Shown here in pieces: positions 11,901-26,900 of a stretch of DNA of 64,000 nt (position 1 is the first letter of the stretch; each line of letters starts with the position of its first letter). The DNA lies in NCBI GenBank assembly GCA_964017185.1, contig OZ024871.1, positions 56,595,226 through 56,659,225 on the forward strand, read 5' to 3'. Both the position numbers and the translations under genes were made by a program. The notes below the pieces were generated by a model that was given only the letters and a program-made list of their open reading frames with translations, ran no database searches and had not been told where the DNA came from. The DNA comes from Rugalucina vietnamica (Eukaryota; Mollusca; Bivalvia; Lucinida; Lucinidae).

Positions 11901-14900
11901 TTCGAGGATTTAAGGGCCAAAAGGTATGATAAGGAATGTGTTTGCATCAACACTCACTTCTGTTCAGTTTTGTTTTACTTACTCTTGTTGGTTTTCCATT
12001 ACACGTTGTGGAACAAGAATAAAATGTTAAGGAATTTTAATTGTTCTACATTTCCACAACACATGATTGAGCGTGCAAAATGTATGAACGTTGATCTACA
12101 ATGAAACTTGGAATTTAAACTCAAAGTGTGTGCAAAGAAGCCAAAAGTGTTTCTCAATGCACGTTCTTGTACAAGTAACACTAGTACTAAAAGTTATTTT
12201 TTAGCTCACCTGAGCCGAAGTGAGCTTATAGTGTAGGCATGATCCGGCGTCCGTCCGTCCGTCCGTCGTCGTCCACAATTTCAAAGATCTTCTTCTCTGA
12301 AACCGCTTGGTTTATCTAGTTGAAATTTTATGTGGAACCTCCATGGGTAGGGGGAAATAACGTTTGCACACGGGATATTGGTCACATGACCAAGATGGCC
12401 GCCACGCCCATATATGGTAAAAACCCTTCAAAAATCGTCTTCTCTAGAACCGACGGGCCGATCTCCACGAACCTTGGTATGTAGCCTTGGGGACTCCGGC
12501 CCATCATAGTTTGTTCAAATGATGACCCTAGGATGACCTTTACCTATTTTACGGTACGGTCAATTTAGGATACATAGACTTTTAAATGGGAAAATGCGAA
12601 AACAATGGATAGTTTAGAAATTATTGCAGCCTGAGACTTGAAAGTTGCTAGATGGAGACAACTAATGGAGTCAATGAAGGTATATAATTGATTAAGGTCA
12701 AGGTCAAGAAATGACCTTGACCCAAGGTCAATGAAATACCAAAACTAAGTCACAATTTGAAAGATCTTCTTCTCTGAAAGTGCTTGGCCGATCAAGTTGA
12801 AATTTTATATGGAGTCTCCATGGGTAGGGGGAATGAAAGTTTGTTCACGGGATCTTGGTCACATGACCAAGATGGCCGCTACGTCCATATATGGTAAAAA
12901 CCCGTCAAAAATCTTCTTCTCTAGAAACGGTGGTTTGATATCCACAAAACTTGGTATGTAGCAACGGAGACTCAAGCCGATCATAGCTTGTTCAAATGAT
13001 GACCCTAGGATGACCTTACGTCAAGGTCAATTTTGGAAACATAGACTTTTACATGGGAAAAAGCGAAAACAATGGATAGTTTAGAAACTATTGCAACCTG
13101 AGACTTGATAGTTGCTAGATGGAGACAACTAATGGAGTCAATGAAGGTATGTAATTAATTAAGGGCATGGTCATTTCTTGACCTTAACCCAAGGTCATTG
13201 AAATATTAAAATTAAGTCACAATTACGAAGATCTCTGAAACTGCTTGGCCGATAAAGTTGAAATTTTATATGGAGCCTCCTTGAGGGTCTGGATGGGGTA
13301 TAATGATTAATGAATAATGGCCTAAAATTTTTAATGAGAGTGAATAAAGAGCAAAAAAAAATAATGATTAGTGAATAATGAGGACCTAAAGAATAATGAA
13401 TAAATGTAAATTTTAAATGAATAGCAGAGTAATATAATGAATAGTGAATAATAACATTTTAAAGAATAATGAATATGCTAAAATTTGTCTATGCGATTGT
13501 CTTAGATGGCCTCTCTGACATTCCAGAATTTCATTTTTTTTCTGGGGTCTGGACGCCCCCAGACCCGATTTAGTTCGAATGTTGTATTCATATTTCAGAA
13601 GTCCTTGAATGTTTGGAAAGACATATGTCTGGAAGCCAAGCATGTAGGAACTCACCTCATGGACCAATTGAAAAAGAAATGTGTCATTTGAAGGCAGAGA
13701 AAAATAAATGAAATCATTCTGGATGTTTACTTTCACTGTTTTGTTTGCTTCTGTTATATGTATTTTCTTTTTATTCTATTACCCCACTTTGTCCTTATTA
13801 CGTATGTTCCAATCCTATAATGATAATCTTTTCTGTGGATGGACATCATCTTGCTTTTTTATAGGACAGAACATAATTACGAATAAAGTCTTTTGCAGTC
13901 AGAAACAAGGCAGCACTAAGAACATTAATGCAAATTTATCTGGCAATTTATATGGCGCTACATATTTTTTCCTACATATTTTTTCCTCGCTCGCTTCGCT
14001 CGCTCGGTATTTAAAACATTAATAAATAATAATCTAGTGCAAGTCTATAAAATTTTAAATGACATTGATATAGTTGACAAGGATAAACTTTTTAAAATGT
14101 CAGTCTACGGATCTACAAGAAGACATTCCAAAAAAATATACAAAGAAAGACCCCGTCTTAATATCAGAGCAAACAGTTTCTCCAACAGAGTTGTGAATCA
14201 GTGGAACAACCTCCCGGAAAATGTAGTAATGGCACCCTCCATTAACGCGTTTAAGAGTCGTTTAAATGCTCACTGGAAAGGACACCCTCACAAATTTAAC
14301 CCTGCATGCTACGAGACTGGAGCAAATACCGGACTAAGAAACTATCCAAATGCGTCTATACAAGTCTGACGTCGACTACGTGAGTAAACGTGAGTAAAAT
14401 TGTATTGTACAATCAGCAGGCACAAGCACAATTCCATACATCACATAGTTTACTAAATAAAAACAACAGCATTTTATTATAACTTTTACCTCTGAAGTTA
14501 CATTTTTTCTTAGATAACCTTTGGTATTCATAATTGAAGAGAAAGATTCAGGGTAAAACTTAATTAGGGCGTATTCAGTATTTAAAGTGGAGGGGATTAT
14601 TCTCCCAACAGATTTAAAGCCAGATGTACGTAATTGAAGGCGCTCAAAGGAACGTGCGTATCTAAGGGTCGTAACGTCATTTTTACGCCGTATTCGTAAC
14701 GTCAGTTTTCGCTCGAAACGTCATTTTAGCGTCAGTTAACGTTCGGAATACGAAACTATGTACATACAATTATGAAGAGGACTTCAGAAATTAAAAAATA
14801 TTGATACTGTTTATTATTTTTGCTCAAAATATAGATTGTGAACATGTTATCCCGAGGAAAACATCATTTGCGCGACAGTTAGCAATATTGAAGACTAAAT

Positions 14901-17900
14901 AGCATCCGAGATTTTGGCGCAAAATCGACGTCGCGCATAAAACGTACTGAAGCCAGCAACGACTTCCTCTCTTCTCACGCCTATAGCAGGAAAACGAATC
15001 CGGTAACTAAGGATTTTCTCGTTATCTACATGTAGCTCAGGAATTTCTCTAATACATATCACTTTTTTAAAAAATCCTACCGTGGATTTTTTTTAAATAT
15101 ATCAAGAAAATCAACAAAAAGGGGGTCTAAAAATCGCATTTTACGTTGACGTCAATGTATTTTCGCTCTCAAATTTGACGATTTTGAAGGCCAATATCTC
15201 GAAAAGAAGCTCGGAACGGTATCGATTTCTTTTCATTTTCGTATGCAGGACATCAAAATACACGCACAGGCAAAAAATAAAAATTTTCTACCGCGAGGTC
15301 AATTACGTACATCTGGCTTCTCTCAAGATGTTAATATCAAGGTTGCACTCAGCAGTTTACAATTTAACATCATAGAACTAGTCCTTGTGGCTTGAGATAG
15401 GGGATGCCTTAGGTGGGAAACACCTATTTGCTTACGGATATTAGCTGGGTGAAGAAGGCGTGACTTGTAATTATCATATTCTTGGATTAACATATTTCGA
15501 GGATATATTTTAATGAATAATTGAGCTTATTTTAATGAATAAGCCAAAATTTTAATGACAGTGAATAAATGGCTAAATTTTTAGTGATTAGTGAATACCA
15601 GGACCCCCCCATCCAGACCCTCCTCCTTGGGTAGTGGCATTGAAATTTTGTTTGCGATATCTTGGTCACTTAATCAAGATGGCCGCCACATCCATATATG
15701 TTAAAAACCTTTCAAAATCTTCTTCTCCAGAACCGGTGTGCCGATTTCTATAAAACTTGGTATTTAGTATCGGGGTCTCCAGCCCATCATCGTTTGATCA
15801 AATGATGACCCTGGGATGACCTTTACCTATTTAACGGCAAGGTCAATTTCGGAAACATAGGCTTTTACATCGGAAAAGGCAAAATTAATGGATATTTTGG
15901 AAACTATTGCAGCCTGAGACTTGAATGTTGCTAGATGCAGACAAATGGTGGAGTCAATGAAAGTATGTAAATAATTAAGGTCAATGTCATTTCTTGACCT
16001 TGATCCAAGGTCATTGAAATATCAAAATTAAGTCACGAATTAAAAGATCTTGAAGTTTTTAAAATCTCTGAAACCGCTTGGCCGATCAAATTGAAATTTT
16101 ATGTGGAGCCTCCTTAGGTAGTGGCATTGATGTTTTGTTCCCGATATCTTGTAACATCACCATGATGACCGCCATGTCCATATATTGTTAATGCCCTTCA
16201 AAAAAGGCGAAAACAGTTGATATTTTGGAAACTATTGCAGTCTGAGACCTGAAAGTTGCTAGATGCAGACAACTAATGGAGTCAATGAAGGTATGAAGGT
16301 ATATAATTAATTTAGGTCAAGGTAATTTCTTGACCTTGACCCAAGGTCATTTAATAATCAAAATTAAGATTATGGTTTTCTCAGAAATCACTGTGTTTGG
16401 AAACAGTTGCAGCCTGAGACCTGACACTTAGAAGATGCAAACTTATGAAGTCAATAAAGATGTGCGAGTATTCAAGGTCAAGGTAATTTCGTGATGACTT
16501 AATGCTCCAAGATCAGGCATCAGGTGAGCGTTCTAAGAACCAATGTTCCTCTGGTTTTAATGGGCCACTTGCTTGCAATGTTACATAATAGACATACGAA
16601 CCATTCGTAATAACTATGTCTGTATAGGGAACACGTGGTAAGACAATAACCAATGAAATATCTGGACGAGTGGGACTACCGGGGCCGTATGTGGCTTAAA
16701 CTTTTTTTTTATTATTTTATATAGCGTTTTATCGGCAAATTAAGGTGTAAAATAACAGTTTTGTTTTTGAAAGGTACCAAATGACAAGACATATCTGTGT
16801 TTTTCGGAGTATAGGTACATGCATATCCATCACTAAACTGTTAAAAACATTGAATTTAATTGTGTATGTTTATTGTTTCAATGTTCCATATACGTGGAAG
16901 GAAATGCAACTTACAAAATGCTAAAAGTTTGTGAATTAACATTTGAACACCCGATTGTTTTCTTTTTTGCTCCTCTGAAATATAGGGTCCCAAAGGAGAG
17001 CGAGGTTTTCCAGGTTTCCCGGTTCGTGTTATGTATGTGTTTGTGTGTGTATCACATGTTCTACATGTAGTATTGTCAAGTGTTAATGTGTACCCATATA
17101 TGTTTGCCACTGTAAAAGTGAATGCGTCTCATTAGTTATATATCGTCCTTTCACTGCGTTCATTTCATACACACATCCTGTAATCGATAAACTGGATGCG
17201 CCATTTTACTTCAGGCTAGTTTCATTTTATATGCCCATTCCTTCACTCACTGTCACCTGCTACTGTGTTCCCTTACGATGATTTAGTCAGTGTTCCATCC
17301 ATCAAAATAATATGCATTTGCCATAATTTATATGCCCATTATATTGTTGTTCTTAAATGTAAACTGGTGTTTCAAAGCACTGCGATCAATGTTACAAGAA
17401 TTTTACATGTATTTCATTATTAGACTATATGCTGATTCTGTTATGTAAAAGAAGAATACAAAAATACTTATCTTCGATTGGTGTATACTCGTACATGTGT
17501 AAAATACATATTACAGCCCCTTTCACTCGAGTTTGCCAAGGTCAATCAAATTTGTTCACTCGAGTTTGCCGTTTGTTTGTAAATCAGGTATCTTTTTATT
17601 CTATTTTAGAACTGAAACAGTGTCCCAGGTGCCAGGTGTTCTTAAAATCTATTTAGAATTTATCTTTAGGTAATGAGGTCACCTCTTCTGATAAAAACAT
17701 TGTAATTGATTTTTATTTTAAAATTCTTTGCACGGCATATCCTATGCATATTAAGAACACACGTTTGTAACAGGGTAGAAACAAAAGCAGAATTTTATCA
17801 ATTTAAGCAGTTACCTGATCGGTATCTACATGGCAAAAATTAAAATTTCACTCGAGTTTGCCGTTTTAAAAGGTCATTTAGTTTGAAAATGTCACGCAAA

Positions 17901-20900
17901 TCAGCAGATCAATCAATCCAGATGTCTTTGTGGACTACATTAAAAGAAACTCAGATCTTCGGAACACATGGTCTTCTTGTGTGGAGCAAATGCTCAAACG
18001 GCAAACTCGAGTGAAAGGGACTGTTTATAATGAATTACTAACCTATCTGCTCGCTAGTATTATATTAGACCCGCTTCTTATACCCTTCTTATTGAAATTA
18101 AACACATGTTTGTTGTCACTAACGAGCAAGTTACATCTATTTTCTAACTTTTAGACCATTATTGATAAAGATGGCATAGCAGAGTAGCGTGAGGAATCAT
18201 GAGTTATTTATTTGCAAAACCGAAGTCATGTAGTAAAATCAAAGTTAAAGTTTTTGTTTTCTTTTGTCTAAGTTGCTTTTTAACTATCAGATTTAGTTGC
18301 TGTTTAGACATATGAGCCAACTGCAAAGCAATCCACAAAATCGGCATTTGTATCTGAGAAAAAAAAAAGTGATAAGTGGCGAAAATGTATTTGATGATTT
18401 TTGTTAGATCAATATTGATGAATTATAAGAATAAAATTTGATATCACCAAGCTAAAACGCATTTTTGACATTCATGGAAGACTATATGCTGCCACAAGAA
18501 AGTTTTTTTTTAGCTTAAGTCAATGACCGAGAGCGTATATGTGTAAATGGAACGGACGAATATCTGTCCGAAACATATGAGCCTGTGTCAGTCTTGGATT
18601 GTTTTATTTAATGCAAATGCCTTTTTGTTGGAATTGCATTTAGTTACACCATTTTAGTAATAATTACATGTAGTTAATTAGATAATGGAATTTGAAATAT
18701 TATACATTAGTCACCTTCCATTTTCAGGGCTCCATAGGTATCAAAGGACAGACGGTAAGTGTGAAATCAAAAAACATCTTAAATGAGTGGTCCATGAGCT
18801 TTTGTATCCGTTTTAATTTTGGCGTTGAAATTCTCCTACACTGCAACACAGTCTGTGTTGAAGAGGAGGCTAGTAGAAACACATAAAAACCTGATTCGAA
18901 ACCTAATTCCGACAATAGCATTGTCTTGCAAGTTTTAGAGGAGAAAAAGAAGACACATTTATACTAAATACTTTCTACTATTACTCAATGATGGTTGGCT
19001 GTCTCACTGGATCTGGTTGATTGTTTGGTCTGCTGACAAACCACATAAAAGACAAAGCGTGTCATACAGTTACTATGCGGCTTCCGATACAACGTTTTAT
19101 TTTGCAGGGATCCTCAGGGCCAAAAGGGAGCAAAGGAGAGCAGGTAATTTTTGTCAGCTCATTGGGTAAATCATTTTTGTCAGCTCATTAGGTAAATTTG
19201 TTTGCCAGCTCATTGGGTAAATCATTTAACTAAAATTATGACCAAAGTTACGCAAAAGACCCTTGAGAATTCACAAAGCGTGTGCCTTGTGTGTATCTAT
19301 ATAGTTGTGTAAGGTTTATCTTCCGTGTGCATTTAAGCAAATGATGTTCACACTACAAGAGGTTTTGCATGTAATATTGAAATATTATGATGTTTGTTGT
19401 TTGTTTTTTCAGGTACGTGAATGTCCATAGTATTAAAGAATATTTAATTAAACGTACCTATGTAACCGACTGTTTTCATACGTTTTATTCTTTTAATAGT
19501 TTATTATAAAAGTATATATACGTTTGTAAAAACCTAGTATGAGATTTTGGTAATATACATCAAACATATATAAATTAATAGTATAGTATGAGATTTTGGT
19601 AATATACATATAAATTAATAGTATAGTATGAGATTTTATATAAATTAATAGTATAGTATGAGATTTTATATAAATTAATAGTATAGTATGAGATTTATAT
19701 AAATTAATAGTATAGTATGAGATTTTATATAAATTAATAGTATAGTATGAGATTTTATATAAATTAATAGTATAGTATGAGATTTTATATAAATTAATAG
19801 TATAGTATGAGATTTATATAAATTAATAGTATAGTATGAGATTTGTAAAAACCTATATAGCTAGAACGAAAGTATGCCAAACTATTTAATGTTATGTATA
19901 ATTTTGAATTTTCAGGGTAGCAATGGTGCTAAAGGTGACAAGGGTGAACCAGGACTGCCTGGCTATGATGGCTATGATGGCAAAGGAATAAAGGTGAGTA
20001 CACATGTAGTTATCAAAACTTAGATAGACAAAATTTGAGCCGCCTCGTGGGAAAACCAACAATGTGGCTTTTGAACAGGTCCGACACAAGTCAGGCTGTA
20101 CAGTCACAGAAGCAGGCTAGAAGCTTGAAATTTCGGATTTAAGAAGAAGAGGGATTATACTACCCGTGTAGCGAAAACAAAGGCGCTGATCAGCTTCGCG
20201 GTTACCGCGAAGCTGATCTGCGCCTTTGTTTTCGCCTATGCAGATTGTTGGTTTTCCCATGTGGTGGCTCAAATATACTATTATATCTCCATGTATTCTA
20301 CCAGCGCTGATATTTTGTCACCATTACAGAAACAATGGTTAAAGAATGATGTAAAGAATAATATGTACGTGAATGTCTTAAGGGGTTAATTACTATATCT
20401 CATTCGAAACGCATTTCGCGATGGGTAAAGTTATCTTCTCTTTTGAATTTGATGGGTGAGACGTAATGCCATCAATTTTATAAAGGATGCAATGACTGCC
20501 ATGTATGTCTGCTACCTACAATATCAACTGGAACAGATATACTTAGAAATATACGTATATACAATACGATAAAATTTAAATCGGAATGATAACTCAAAAA
20601 TCACCAATACGACAATAATGTTGCGGACTATAAACGAATGAAATTCCATTGTTTTGTTTCAAAACGGTTGTTCAAACAAGCCTTTCTAGACACGAGTATC
20701 ACCAATACATTACAATACAATACAATAATTGTATTGTTCGATCTCAAAGCATACATGAATGTCGCACCCTATGGGCGGTTTGCCTTTATTACGTCAGGAT
20801 GAACATTTGTCACCATCATGACAGGCATATGTACCAGCCGGGTTTCGAACCCGCAACCTCTTGATTGCTAAGCGAATACGCTATCCATTATCCTTATAAA

Positions 20901-23900
20901 AGAATCTTGCAACTGCCTTCACAATTGGGCCATCGGAATTCAAAAGATAATAGAATTTCTCAAAATTGTTTAATTCTTTGAATCTCGGACATGATAATTA
21001 TATATGCAAAAGACAGCATAGATCTATGTTTAAGCGGAATCATAAAGAACAGTGCGTTCTTGTATCGTTCTGGTTGAATTTTTTTTTAGCTTACTGATTG
21101 CTTAATTTATCTTTATTTTAATATATGAACATTTACTAAAATGAATATACATATGTAATTATATATCATACTAACACATATTGTGTTCTGTAGTCAGGGT
21201 TAAAGAGATCTATACACCTGTCCGACAGTGATAAAGATAGAAGTATAGTGAATCTTCAGGTAATTTAGTTCGCTTCGAACTTTGATCCAAAAATCTTTGT
21301 GTCATTATATATACGTGTAAATATGAACAAAAATATAGATATAAATCATGGCATTATCTGAATTTTCTAAGTATCAAGTAGATATATTGCATAAAATTTA
21401 TAGTTTAACATTGCATTTATTTATTTATTTGTTTGTCTGTTTGTTTTTAGTGGAAGATATGGATTCAAAACTGATAAGAGAAAAATATTCGATCCCATTC
21501 ATAAGTTTCTAACTATTTCTCTTCTCATCCTTGTTTTGCTTTTGTATAAATCATATTCATTTGTATCCGCATTAACATTATAATTTATATATATTATATA
21601 TGACACATATACATTTTCAGCACCCTGGAATCGAGGTTATAACGATAAAGGTGGGAGACAAGATATTGTTACTGCATGTGTTTGGCCTCTTATAGCATCA
21701 TGGCAATTTTTGCTATTATACATCTGACAGTAATAACGTGTTTTTGGATTTTGAGTTGCTAACTTCTTTTCTAGGTACTTTGGTATTTTAATACGAATGG
21801 TGTACGATAAGTAATTGTTTGTGTCAAGGGCATTAGACTCATAAGCTACTTTTTGTGTACATTGTATATATACCACTATAGTTTATGTAGTAAACATCCG
21901 ATGACGTATTATTTGGACTTTCTGGGCTTTCATGAAGAGACAGTGTCAATAGAGCGTGCGTTTGATTTGTATAATGCTAAGTTACTTGGGAGCCTCTCTT
22001 GGGTTTACATTCTGCATCGCTCTCAAAACTACCATATAGAAAAATTAGAAAAATAGTATACGATGTAAAACTAAGAAGTAAAAGATTAAAATTAAAATTT
22101 TTAGTTTGTGAGTTCGAAATAAGACGTCTTTCGAAAGGCGTCATTTGACGAGGATAAACCGAAACTTCGAATATATATGTAATACAAATATTATTTTACA
22201 AAGACATGATTTGCAAAGGTGTGAGATATGGAAACCATCAGAAATGAGGATCTGATACAGTTGAAAGGTTTCAGTGATCATGGTGATAAAAGAAGTTTTT
22301 AAAAATCGATGAATTAATGAGTCCCTCTTATTGTTTTATTACACCAGTGCATTTGATCCGCACCTTTTTTATAGCCCCGCTTTGAAAAAGTGGGGCTATA
22401 CTGGATTCACCCTGTCCTTCCGTCGTTCTGTCCTTCCGATATTCCGTTATTCCGTTATTCCGTTTTTCTGTTATTCCGTTATTCCGTCCATAAATCTGTA
22501 ACCAGTCATAAATTGTGAACCAGTTGTTAGACTTTAACCAAATTTGGCATATGCATCAATATTGACAATATCAACTTATGTATAAATGCATGTCAGTTTC
22601 CCCAAATTTGCATAAGAGTTATTGCCCTTGGTTGGCCCTATATTGACATCAGAATTTCGTTTCCGCACAATATCTTGAGAACGTATTGACAGAATCCGAC
22701 CAAATTTTGTATGCACATCATCATTGACAAGATCTAGCTTGGGATTGTTACCCGTCATTTTTCGCAAAATTTTGACGGAGTTACGGCCCTTGATTGACGT
22801 CAGAATTTCGTTTCCGCTCAATATCTTGAGAACGAATTGACAGAATCCGACCAAATTTTGTGTGGACATCAACATTGACAAGATCTAGCTTGGGATTGTT
22901 ACCCGTCATTTTTTGCAAAATTTTGACGGAGTTACGGTCCTTGATTGACGTCAGAATTTCATTTCCGCTCAATATCTTGAGAACGAATTTACAGAATCTG
23001 ACCAAATATTGTATGCACGTCATCATTGACAAGATCTAGCTTGGGATTGTTACCCGTCATTTTTCGCAAAATGTTGACGGAGTTACGGCCCTTGATTGAC
23101 GTCAGAATTTCGTTTCTGCTCAATATCTTGAGAACGAATTGACAGAATCCGACCAAATTTTGTACGCACATCAACATTGACAAGATCTAGTCTGGGATTG
23201 TTACCCGTCATTTTTCGCAAAATTTTGACGGAGTTACGGCCCTTGATTGACGTCAGAATTTCGTTTCCGCTCAATATCTTGAGAAAGAATTGACAGAATC
23301 CAACCAAATTTTGTATGCACGTCATCATTGACAAGATCTAGCTTGGGATTGTTACCCGTCATTTTTCGCAAAATTTTGACGGAGTTACGGCCCTTGATTG
23401 ACGTCAGAATTTCGTTTCCGCTCAATATCTTGAGAACGAATTGACAGAATCCGACCAAATTATGTATGCACGTCATCATTGACAAGATCTAGCCGTCATT
23501 TTTTGCAAATTTTTGACGGAGTTATGGCCCTTGATTGACTTCAGAACTTCATTTCCCCTCAATATCTTGAGAACGAATTGACAGAATCCGTCCAAATTTT
23601 GTATGCACATCATCATCATTGACAAGATCTATCTTGAGATTGTTACCCGTCATTTTTTGCAAAATTTTGACGGAGTTATGGCCCTTTATTGAGGTCAGAA
23701 TTTCGTTTCCGCTCAATATCTTGAGAACGAATTGACAAAATCAGACCAAATTTTGTATGTGCATCAATATTGACGAGATCTAGCTTGGGATAGTTACCTG
23801 TCATTGTTTTTTCACCCTGCAAAAAAGCTGAGAAGCGGGGCTATAGTCAGATTCTCTGACAATTCTAGTTTTAGCTCACCTGAGCCGTTAGGCTCACAAG

Positions 23901-26900
23901 GTGAGCTTATAGGATGGCCATGATCCGGCGTCCGTCCGTCGTCCGTCGTCCGTCCGTCGGCGTCGTCCACCATTTTCAAAGATCTTCTTCTCTGAAACCG
24001 CTTGTCCAATCAAAGTTAAATTTTATATGAAGCATCTATAGGAAGGGGGAACCAATGTGTATATAAATAATCCAGGTCACATGACCAAGATGGCCGCCAT
24101 ACCCATACATGGTAAAAACCCTTAAAAAATCTTCTACTCTAGAACCGGTGGACCGATTTCAACGAAACTTGGCATGAAGCATCAATGGCTCAAGCACTAC
24201 AATGTATACATAAATCATGACCCTGTGATGACCTTGACCTATTTTACGACAAGGTCAACATAGGTCGCCAATGCATTTGAATGGGGAAAACTTTAAAAAT
24301 GCCATTTAAAGTGACCGTCTTGCAGGAAATGGGCAGTAGGACTGAATATTAATGATTCTGAAAAAAATTGGACCCCAGGGGCTCATATGCCCCCACCCCG
24401 GGACAATATACATGTATATTACCATAATATTCAAACATCATCTCCTCTGAAACCGCTTGGCCAATCAAAGCCAAATTTTATGTGAAGCATCTATAGGAAG
24501 GGGGAACCAATGTGTATATAAATAAACCAGGTCACATGACCAAGATGGCCGCCATACCCATACATGGTAAAAACCCTTAAAAAATCTTCTACTCTAGAAC
24601 CGGTGGACCGATTTCAACGAAACTTGGCATGAAGCATCAATGGCTCAAGCACTACAATGTATACATAAATCATGACCCTGTGATGACCTTGACCTATTTT
24701 ACGACAAGGTCAACATAGGTCGCCAATGCATTTGAATGGGGAAAACTTTAAAAATGCCATTTAAAGTGACCGTCTTGCAGGAAATGGGCAGTAGGACTGA
24801 ATATTAATGATTCTGAAAAAAATTGGACCCCAGGGGCTCATATGCCCCCACCCCGGGACAATATACATGTATATTACCATAATATTCAAACATCATCTCC
24901 TCTGAAACCGCTTGGCCAATCAAAGCCAAATTTTATGTGAAGCATCTATAGGAAGGGGGAACCAATGTGTATATAAATAAACCAGGTCACATGACCAAGA
25001 TGGCCGCCATACCCATACATGGTAAAAACCCTTAAAAAATCTTCTACTCTAGAACCGGTGGACCGATTTCAACGAAACTTGGCATGAAGCATCAATGGCT
25101 CAAGCACTACAATGTATACATAAATCATGACCCTGTGATGACCTTGACCTATTTTACGACAAGGTCAACATAGGTCGCCAATGCATTTGAATGGGGAAAA
25201 CTTTAAAAATGCCATTTAAAGTGACCGTCTTGCAGGAAATGGGCAGTAGGACTGAATATTAATGATTCTGAAAAAAATTGGACCCCAGGGGCTCATATGC
25301 CCCCACCCCGGGACAATATACATGTATATTACCATAATATTCAAACATCATCTCCTCTGAAACCGCTTGGCCAATCAAAGCCAAATTTTATGTGAAGCAT
25401 CAATAGGAAGGGGTAATCAATGTGTATATAAATAATCCAGGTCACATGACCAAGATGGCCGCCATGCCCATATATAGTAAAAACCCTTCAAAAATCTTTT
25501 TCTCCGGAATCGTTGGACCGATTTCAATGAAACTTGGCATGAAGTATCAATGACTCAAGTACTTTAATGTATATATAAATCATGACCCTGTGGTGACCTT
25601 GACCTTTTTAATGGCAAGGTCAACATAGGTCACCAATGCATTTGAATGGGGAAAACTTTAGAAATGTCTTTTAAAGTGACCGTCTTGCAGGAAATGGGCA
25701 GGAGGACTGAATATTGATGATTCTGAAAAAAATTGGACCCCAGGGGCTCTTATGCTTCCACCTCGGGGCAATATACATGTACATAACCATAATATTCAAA
25801 CATCATCTGTTCTGAAACCGCTGGGCCAATCAAAGCCAAATTTCATATGAAGCATCTATAGGAAGGGAGAACCAATGTGTATATAAATAATCCGGGTCAC
25901 ATGACCAAGATGGCTACCATGCCCATTTATGGTAAAAACCTTTAAAATCTTCTTTTCCAGAACCGGTAGACCGATTTCAATGAAACTTGGCATGAAGTAT
26001 CAATGACTCAAGTACTTCAATGTATGTATGTATAAATCATGACCCTGTGGTGACCTTGACCTTTTTAATGGCAAGGTCAACATAGGTCACCAATGCAATT
26101 AAATGGGGAAAACTTTAAAAATGTCATTTAAAATGAAAGTCTTGCAGGACATGGGCAGTAGGACTGAATATTAATGATTCTGAAAAAACAATTGGACCCA
26201 AGGGCTCATATGCCCCCAACTCGGGGCTATATACATGTATATTACCATAATATTCAAACATTGTCTCCTCTGAAACCACTTGGCCAATTAAAGCCAAATT
26301 TTATGTGAAGCATCTATAGGATGGGGAGACCAATGTTTATATAAATATTCTAGGTCACATGACCAAGATGGCCGCCATGCCCATATATGGTAAAAACCCT
26401 TCAAAAATCTTCTTCTCTGAAACCAATAGACAGATTTCCATGAAACTTGGCGAGAAGCATCGATGGCTAAAGTACTACAATGATTATATAAATCATGACC
26501 CTGTGATGACCTTGACCCAGTTTATTGCAAGGTCAACATGGGTTGTCCATGCATTTGAATGGGAAAAACTGTTAAAATGTCATTTGAAGGGAAAAGCCAA
26601 CAGGGAATTGGCAAATGGACAGAATATTGATTATTCTGAAAAAAGAAAATGGGCTTCATCTGCCCCTGCACTGGGGTTAAATACCATAATATTCAACATG
26701 TTTATTGGTATAGCAGCGGATCTCAGGTGAGCGTTTACAGAACCATTGGTCCTCTGGTAATAAAAAATAAATTCCTTTCTTTAAGTGCATTTTGGTTAGC
26801 ATTGTTTTAATTCTGCCTGTCTATGTAATCAAACAGCACAAACTTAGTAGTGCATGCTGCCTCAAACAATTGAAAAACACGAACGCGCTCAATCTGTATT

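Larger units (their letters stand above)
12199..16556 (+). repeat. CACCTGAGC-type dispersed repeat, interrupted
   Basis: Begins TTAGCTCACCTGAGCC, then a CCGTCCGT-rich start, then several diverged rounds of a ~450-bp unit (TCTGAAACCGCTTGGCCGAT, CACATGACCAAGATGGCCGC, CTTGACCCAAGGTCA). It ends CAGGTGAGCGTT...TCCTCTGG. The same family forms the array at 23871-26756. It is split by the TIR element at 13283-15622. Confidence 0.85.

Noticed and set aside
19413-19432. Possible exon after TTTTTTCAG
   Set aside because: Frame reaches TAG after five codons, with no glycine pattern.
21452-21480. Possible exon after GTTTTTAG
   Set aside because: Reads WKIWIQN then TGA in the required phase.
22576-23485. 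Series of 64-101 codon minus-strand frames with near-identical protein
   Set aside because: They are frames through the 151-bp satellite. The unit length is not a multiple of 3, so the frame changes between units.
26359-26730. 123-codon plus frame
   Set aside because: Lies in the last diverged unit of the 455-bp array.
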